A stretch of DNA of 43,423 nt, taken from positions 1 to 43,423 of IMG/VR virus record IMGVR_UViG_3300025102_000071, one strand, 5' to 3'. Below are positions 37,931 to 43,423 of this stretch, piece after piece. The translations under genes were made by a program, and so were the position numbers. The first letter of the stretch is position 1, and the number at the start of each line of letters is the position of its first letter. Origin of the DNA: a virus. The notes under the pieces were generated by a model. The model was given only the letters and a program-made list of their open reading frames with translations. It did not search any database and was not told where the DNA came from.

Positions 37931-40096
37931 ATGGCAGAAGAAGAAGAAATAATGATGGATGACACGTCTATAGCTATTGATGATGTAGCTGAAGAAGGTG
38001 GACAGGATGAAACTAAAAGTTATAATATCATACCATTTATTATGGACAGATATAAAAAAGCCGATGATTACAGAGAACAAGACGAACAGAGATGGTTAAG
38101 AGCCTATAGAAACTATAGAGGTTTATATGGTTCTGATGTGCAGTTTACAGAAGCTGAGAAGTCACGAGTATTTATTAAAGTAACAAAAACAAAAACACTT
38201 GCAGCTTATGGTCAGATAATAGACGTACTGTTTGCTAACAATAAGTTTCCACTTACGGTAGAGCCTACAACCCTACCAGAGGGGGTAGTATCAGACGTAA
38301 GCTTTGATCCCAAAGAACCTGAGAACATTAGAAGTAGATTAGATGAAATGGAAAGCCCATATGGTTTTTCAGGGGACGGTCAAGACTTACCTGCAGGAGC
38401 TACACAAAAGACTCTAATGGAAAAGCTAGGACCATTACAGGGTAAGTTTGATGATGTAGATAATTTAAGAGAAGGTGTAGGTAAGACACCAACAGCAGTA
38501 ACATTTAGTCCTGCTATGATTGCTGCAAAAAATATGCAGAAACAAATACACGATCAGCTAGAAGAGTCCAATGCCAATAAACATCTACGAAGCACAGCCT
38601 TTGAGATGGCTCTGTTTGGTACAGGTGTAATGAAAGGACCGTTTGCTGTAGATAAAGAATATCCAAACTGGGACGATGATGGAGAGTATTCTCCTGTATT
38701 TAAAACTGTGCCACAAGTTTCACATGTGTCAGTATGGAACTTCTTTCCTGATCCTGATGCAAACAATATGGATGAGGCACAGTATGTAATAGAACGACAC
38801 AAGCTATCACGTACACAACTACGTGCATTAAAGAAAAGACCACACTTTAGATCTCAAGTTATAGAAGATGCTATAGCTATGGGAGAAAACTATAATAAAG
38901 AATATTGGGAAGATGATCTATCTGATTACTCACCAGAACATGCAATAGCACGATTTGAAGTGTTAGAGTATTGGGGTACAGCAGATGTAAGTATGCTACG
39001 AGAGCAACAGATAGAGATAGCCGATGAGCTAGATGACTTTGATGAAGTGCAGATAAATGCATGGGTATGTAATAATAAAGTAATACGAATGGTACTCAAT
39101 CCATTCAAACCTGCAAAGATACCCTACATGGCAGCACCCTACGAGCTTAACCCATACAGTTTCTTTGGTGTGGGCATAGCAGAGAACATGGATGATACAC
39201 AGACATTGATGAATGGTTTTATGCGTATGGCTGTGGACAATGCTGTAATGTCAGGTAATCTGCTTATAGAGATAGATGAAACCAACCTAGTTCCCGGACA
39301 AGACCTGAGTGTATATCCCGGAAAAATATTTAGAAGACAAGGGGGTGCTCCCGGACAGGCAATCTTTGGTACAAAGTTTCCAAATGTAGCCAACGAGAAT
39401 ATGCAACTGTTTGATAAAGCACGAGTGCTTGCAGATGAAAGCACAGGACTGCCTAGCTTCTCTCATGGACAGACTGGTGTATCTGGTATAGGACGAACTG
39501 CATCAGGTATATCTATGTTGATGAATGCTGCAAGTGGTGGTGTAAAGAATGTTATAAAGAATGTAGATGACTATTTACTCAGACCTCTAGGAGAGGGACT
39601 GTTTAGATTTAATATGCAGTTTAATTATGATAAGAATACAAAAGGTGATCTAGAAGTAAAAGCTCGTGGCACAGAAAGTCTTATGGCTAATGAGGTACGT
39701 AGTCAGAGACTTATGCAGTTTCTACAGATAGCAAGTAACCAAGCACTTGCACCCTTTGCAAAGTTTCAGTATGTAATACGAGAGATAGCTAAATCACTAG
39801 ACCTAGACCCAGACAAAGTAACCAACAACATGGACGAAGCTGCATTGCAAGCAGAGATCATGAAAAAATTTCAGCAACCCCCTGAAGCACCCACACCTCC
39901 TGCAGGAGCAGACGCACAAGATCCAACAGGAGCAGGTGGTGCAACGATAGGTACAGGACAAGTTCCTTTACCACAAGAACAAGGATTCTCAGGAAATGAA
40001 CAACAACAACAGCCAAGTCAACAACCTACAGGACAAGCTACTCAGCAAGCTCAAGCCCCTAGTCAACAACAAGGACCAGTGGGACAGCTTCAGTGA
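37931..40096 (+). CDS. portal protein
   Basis: 721 residues from the ATG at 37931 (a TTG at 37919 is less likely). It forms the dodecameric DNA gate at the head vertex. Key blocks: KADDYREQDEQRWLRAYRNY and GLYG near the start, TAFEMALFGTGVMKGPF, VWNFFPDPDANNMDEAQYV, YELNPYSFFGVGIAENMDDT and GQTGVSGIGRTASGISMLM, all typical of podovirus-type portals of marine phages. An acidic N-terminus precedes the core. The last 75 residues are P/Q/G-rich and disordered; their DNA also encodes the next gene. Position after TerL agrees. Confidence 0.85.
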   Translation: MAEEEEIMMDDTSIAIDDVAEEGGQDETKSYNIIPFIMDRYKKADDYREQDEQRWLRAYRNYRGLYGSDVQFTEAEKSRVFIKVTKTKTLAAYGQIIDVLFANNKFPLTVEPTTLPEGVVSDVSFDPKEPENIRSRLDEMESPYGFSGDGQDLPAGATQKTLMEKLGPLQGKFDDVDNLREGVGKTPTAVTFSPAMIAAKNMQKQIHDQLEESNANKHLRSTAFEMALFGTGVMKGPFAVDKEYPNWDDDGEYSPVFKTVPQVSHVSVWNFFPDPDANNMDEAQYVIERHKLSRTQLRALKKRPHFRSQVIEDAIAMGENYNKEYWEDDLSDYSPEHAIARFEVLEYWGTADVSMLREQQIEIADELDDFDEVQINAWVCNNKVIRMVLNPFKPAKIPYMAAPYELNPYSFFGVGIAENMDDTQTLMNGFMRMAVDNAVMSGNLLIEIDETNLVPGQDLSVYPGKIFRRQGGAPGQAIFGTKFPNVANENMQLFDKARVLADESTGLPSFSHGQTGVSGIGRTASGISMLMNAASGGVKNVIKNVDDYLLRPLGEGLFRFNMQFNYDKNTKGDLEVKARGTESLMANEVRSQRLMQFLQIASNQALAPFAKFQYVIREIAKSLDLDPDKVTNNMDEAALQAEIMKKFQQPPEAPTPPAGADAQDPTGAGGATIGTGQVPLPQEQGFSGNEQQQQPSQQPTGQATQQAQAPSQQQGPVGQLQ

Positions 40097-40244
40097 TTAT
40101 ATAAATTATCTTATAGCACAGAATCACGCAGTTATGGAGCAGACAAATGATCTTGTAATGCTTCACAGATCTCAAGGTGCTATCATGATGCTCAAGAGAC
40201 TACGTCAATTAAGGGATGCCGTAAACAATGGGACTATTAAGTAA
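39996..40244 (+). CDS. small protein overlapping the portal tail
   Basis: 82 residues. The body (WDSFSDYINYLIAQNHAVME; RSQGAIMMLKRLRQLRDAVN) resembles small helical proteins that follow portal genes in marine podoviruses. The first 34 residues are encoded in a second frame over the Q-rich end of portal, where CAA repeats read as AAC. An in-frame later start would remove the overlap, but no ATG lies before the conserved-looking body. It overlaps the next gene by 17 bases. Confidence 0.55.
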   Translation: MNNNNSQVNNLQDKLLSKLKPLVNNKDQWDSFSDYINYLIAQNHAVMEQTNDLVMLHRSQGAIMMLKRLRQLRDAVNNGTIK

Positions 40245-42630
40245 GTTAATAAAAAAGACAGGAGAAGCTGTCGTTGATTCTAAACCTGTTGAGAAACCTT
40301 TTCAACAGAAAAAGATAACTAATCCTTTAGTTAGAAAAAAAGTACCAAACTTACAAACGTCTGATTATCAAAAAGAGTTAGACAGTATGGCAGGTAAATA
40401 TACTGTACCTAAAGTATTAGAACGTTCTACTCCACCAAGTATACTTGGTCAGCTATATAGTCCAGTTAGATCAACTATAGAACAAATTCAATTTGGTAAA
40501 GAAGGAGTGAAGGGAGAAAATTTAGCAAAGCGAGTAAAAGAGTTTGCACCTAATGTTTCAGGATCTGAAAAAAACTTTGCTAATGTTCAGCTAGAGCCAA
40601 AGAAAAGATACACACAAACAGAATTATTGGATTTATTAGAGGGTAAAGCAGATAACTATGACGTAAGAGTTAGAAAATCTGAATCTGGAAAGAACAGATA
40701 TAAAGATCCGAAAAAAAGAAGAAGTAATGCAAAATATGAAGGAATGCAACGACAAAGAATAGAAGATAAAGAGTTAGACTATTTTGAACTTACTGTGCAT
40801 ACACCTAAAATAAATCCAGAAATAGAAAAAATAACTGAACAACATTTTGCAGGAGGAGTTACTGCCCATGCTAGAGTATCTTTAAGAGAAGATAGACAAG
40901 GTAAAAGATATATATTATTAGAAGAAAGTCAAAGTGATGCCGCCAGAATGGCAGGAGAACCAGTTCCTGATTTTCAAGAAGAAGATTTTGATATGGGTGC
41001 ATTTGATGAAGATCGTGAATTAGTAGATAGGGCAGACGCAGTGGGTTTAGATCAAGCATTTGAACTTAGTGTATTTAGTAAGGAGTCTGCAGTACCATTC
41101 TCTGATAAGATGGTAGTCGCAACTAGAATTATTGAAGATCCTATTTTAAGTAAAGCAACAACAAGATATGGTGGCAAACATGATGAGAACCAACTTCAAA
41201 TAACTTTTCAAGAAATAGAAAATGCTTATAAAAATAAAGAAACTAATATTATAAAAGACTTAGAAGCTTATTATAAAGATTTAGCAAACAATATTGATAA
41301 TGATGTGAGGAGTCGTATAGATGTTTCAGATCTTGAAAATACTCTTGGAGATTTAGAAGGAACTGGACTTGAGGGTTTAAAAAAAATAGATTCATCTAAA
41401 TTTAGTAATAAACAATTCTATGAACACTATAAAGATATGGTATTAGGAAATAAAAAATATCTTGGTGAAGAGTTTGAAAGTGGGCTATCTGATCTTGAGT
41501 TTGCTAAGTATGATGCTAAAGGTGCAAAGAAAAATGCAGAAGAGTTAATTGAAAAACTAAAAAATAAATACCCCTCTTTAAAAGATGATAAACTTTTTAC
41601 ATACAAATTTTTAACTAGCCAAGATGCAACTACTCTTTTTAAATTTGATGATGTAGTGAAAGAAAGAAGTTTTGAAGCAGACAAATTTTTTTCAAATGAC
41701 TTTATTATAAAGATGTCAGAAAATGCACAAAACGCAACAGACACCACAAAGTTAGATGAGTTGTATGCAAAAGAACATCTTGATCCTATTAACAGAATAT
41801 TTACATATGCTTTTAGCAAAGACTTTCAAAATCATGTTAAAGAAACAAGTCCTAAGTATGTTGAAACAAAAGTTGAGTCTGATGATATTCTTGCCTTACC
41901 TAGTCCGTTTGACTTAGAAGAAGGTGGTGATAAAATTATAAATCGTTTATCTGAAAAAATAGTAACTGGACAAAGAGTGTCTGCAAATTTATATGATATA
42001 TCTGATGCTGTATTTAGAAGAGATATAGATAGAAGAGCAGCAGGTGTTGAATTAGAAATGTCAGATAGACAAAGAGAAATTGATATTGAAAATCGTAGAA
42101 CAGAACAAAAAGGATACAAAGTATTGTATGATAAGAGTGACGTTCCTGTAAATACTAGAATGGAAATTATGTTATCTAGTTTAAAGAGTGCAATTATTTT
42201 AGCAAAGAAACAAGGTATTGATGAAATTGTTGTACCCTCTGCACGAGAAATTTCAAGACTTAGAGGGTCAAGCACTAAATACGATGATGCATTTGAAAAG
42301 TTATACACAGATGGACTTAGAAAGGCACTAAACCAATTACAACAAGATACCAAAGGTAATATAAAAGTTGGCACTAGAGTTTTAAAACACGATCCTGATG
42401 GAGCAGGAGATGCTGACTTTATGTTAGATGATAAGCCAATGTATGATAAAGATAAGTACAGAGAAAGTTTTGCTACATCTATAAACATACGTGAATTATT
42501 ATTTGATCCAGAAACAGAAGCACTACGATTTAACATGGGAGGTTCTGTACCTCCTAGAGCTTTGATATCAGATGATGCAAAGCGTGAAGCTTTATTAGCA
42601 GGTATAAACATAAATAGGATGATGTCATGA
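40228..42630 (+). CDS. large polyvalent-type protein with EEsQSD domain
   Basis: 800 residues. After a basic N-terminus, the block HFAGGVTAHARVSLRED (about 212-228), then LLEESQSD, resembles the HaHvR-D-R ... EIQSDWHQ motif of domains found in phage and mobile-element polyvalent proteins. A matching late element, SSLKSAIILAKKQGIDEIVV (about 650-670), fits the partner motif of that domain. The middle is variable and helical. Such proteins are often carried into the host. Enzymatic role is unknown. The start overlaps the upstream gene by 17 bases, the stop overlaps the next ATG. Confidence 0.55.
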   Translation: MGLLSKLIKKTGEAVVDSKPVEKPFQQKKITNPLVRKKVPNLQTSDYQKELDSMAGKYTVPKVLERSTPPSILGQLYSPVRSTIEQIQFGKEGVKGENLAKRVKEFAPNVSGSEKNFANVQLEPKKRYTQTELLDLLEGKADNYDVRVRKSESGKNRYKDPKKRRSNAKYEGMQRQRIEDKELDYFELTVHTPKINPEIEKITEQHFAGGVTAHARVSLREDRQGKRYILLEESQSDAARMAGEPVPDFQEEDFDMGAFDEDRELVDRADAVGLDQAFELSVFSKESAVPFSDKMVVATRIIEDPILSKATTRYGGKHDENQLQITFQEIENAYKNKETNIIKDLEAYYKDLANNIDNDVRSRIDVSDLENTLGDLEGTGLEGLKKIDSSKFSNKQFYEHYKDMVLGNKKYLGEEFESGLSDLEFAKYDAKGAKKNAEELIEKLKNKYPSLKDDKLFTYKFLTSQDATTLFKFDDVVKERSFEADKFFSNDFIIKMSENAQNATDTTKLDELYAKEHLDPINRIFTYAFSKDFQNHVKETSPKYVETKVESDDILALPSPFDLEEGGDKIINRLSEKIVTGQRVSANLYDISDAVFRRDIDRRAAGVELEMSDRQREIDIENRRTEQKGYKVLYDKSDVPVNTRMEIMLSSLKSAIILAKKQGIDEIVVPSAREISRLRGSSTKYDDAFEKLYTDGLRKALNQLQQDTKGNIKVGTRVLKHDPDGAGDADFMLDDKPMYDKDKYRESFATSINIRELLFDPETEALRFNMGGSVPPRALISDDAKREALLAGININRMMS

Positions 42631-43423
42631 TAGAAGAAAAAATAAGTCTATTTAACGAGGGTGGGCTACGTGATGATGGTGGTGAGACAGAACCAACGTC
42701 AGGCAACAAAGTGCCATCAGGTTCTCTAAAAGAAGAAGTAGCTGATGATATACCTGTAATGATGAGTGAGGGTGAGTTTGTTTTTCCTGCTGATGTAGTA
42801 CGGTACATTGGACTTGAAACACTTATGAAGATGCGACAGAGTGCCAAGCAAGGTCTAAAGACGATGGAGAAGATGGGACAGATGGGTAACTCAGAGGAAG
42901 CTACTATACCTGATGACATGCCATTTGAGATGGCAGACCTTATTGTAGTATCTGGTGACGGACCAAAGAAGATGCAAAGTGGTGGACTCTTAGATGATCC
43001 ACGTTTTAAAAGATCTGAAGACAGTGGTGGTACACCCACTATAACAGATGAAGATAAAAAAGAAATGGAAGACGCATTACTAAGAACTGGTTATGGTAAT
43101 GTTGTCATGAAGAGATATGTAAATGCAGATGGGGAAGTAAAATATATACCATTTGTTAATGGTGAACCTCAGATGGAGATACCAGAGGGTTATGAGTTAG
43201 ATGAGTCTGCACCTAAAACTGAAAGCAATATAGGTGGTAGTGGAGACTCTGGTGGTGGTGGAGATAGTGGTGGACCTGCATCAGTTGCACCTGCTTTTGG
43301 TGATGGAATGACATTTGAAAAGCCCAAGTTAATGGTAGACGGTAAAGAGTACACGAGCATTGACGCACAATCTATGGATACAGATACGTTAATAAAATAC
43401 TATAAACAATTTGATAGCCCTAT
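42627..43423 (+). CDS. virion-associated protein, 3' end beyond window
   Basis: Open from ATG at 42627 (overlap ATGA) to the last base, at least 265 codons. The N-terminal phrase MSEGEFVFPADVVRYIGLET and MKMRQSAKQGLKTMEKMGQM then EATIPDDMPF is typical of a protein next to portal in many marine phages. A glycine/serine-rich linker at about 205-225 follows. Function unknown; likely head or ejection protein. Capsid genes would be expected next. Confidence 0.7.
   Translation, partial: MIEEKISLFNEGGLRDDGGETEPTSGNKVPSGSLKEEVADDIPVMMSEGEFVFPADVVRYIGLETLMKMRQSAKQGLKTMEKMGQMGNSEEATIPDDMPFEMADLIVVSGDGPKKMQSGGLLDDPRFKRSEDSGGTPTITDEDKKEMEDALLRTGYGNVVMKRYVNADGEVKYIPFVNGEPQMEIPEGYELDESAPKTESNIGGSGDSGGGGDSGGPASVAPAFGDGMTFEKPKLMVDGKEYTSIDAQSMDTDTLIKYYKQFDSP

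Noticed and set aside
41832-42611. 259-aa minus-strand ORF
   Set aside because: Antisense shadow of the 800-aa gene, serine/leucine-rich with no ribosome site or domain.

Overview
This window is most of the genome of a tailed double-stranded DNA phage, most likely a short-tailed marine phage. It is AT-rich and almost wholly coding, with tightly overlapping genes in two opposed blocks. The clearest group marker is the family A DNA polymerase at 16928-18961 (minus). It carries a DnaJ-like CxxCxGxG / CxxCxxxG zinc finger between its exonuclease and polymerase domains. That trait is described for SAR116 phage HMO-2011 and its relatives, so I infer an HMO-2011-type phage of a marine alphaproteobacterium. 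Host and taxonomy were not tested.

Layout: 1-11352 (plus) holds a truncated tail fibre, a second fibre, small membrane proteins and large virion/ejection-type proteins (629, 420 and 1337 aa). 11332-29805 (minus) is the leftward early and replication block. Reading leftward it has uncharacterised small genes, a GP88-like protein, a C5 cytosine methyltransferase, several small genes, a SleB-like cell-wall hydrolase, a DUF932 protein, a tyrosine recombinase, primase, DnaB-type helicase, the polymerase, a putative ssDNA-binding protein, a Cas4-like Fe-S exonuclease, T7-type endonuclease I, a DUF3310 protein and a class II (B12-dependent) ribonucleotide reductase. 29806-30415 is the divergent control region. 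30422-43423 (plus) holds small basic proteins, holin, M15 endolysin, terminase, portal, a large polyvalent-type protein and a truncated virion-associated protein. No major capsid, scaffold or tail-tube gene is visible, and both ends cut a gene, so the missing part of a circular map probably lies between the two ends.

The genes form a coherent plan. Primase, helicase, polymerase and the putative SSB copy DNA. The exonuclease and endonuclease I process recombination intermediates, and the reductase supplies deoxynucleotides. No phage RNA polymerase is seen. Instead there are host-type promoters: two perfect TTGACA-17-TATAAT promoters rightward and three TTGAcA/TTGAAA-17-TATAAC promoters leftward.

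The most unusual feature is at about 27.4-30.1 kb. Short perfect inverted repeats (stems mostly 5-9 bp, loops mostly 2-5 nt) occur about every 25-40 bases through coding and non-coding DNA alike, nearly all with different stem sequences. One family is conserved: a 16-bp palindrome, GTCCCAAYGTTGGGAC, present five times. At three gene starts the Shine-Dalgarno core GGA sits in the hairpin loop. Tiny single-membrane-segment ORFs (24-30 aa) are embedded in the same leftward block with coupled starts.
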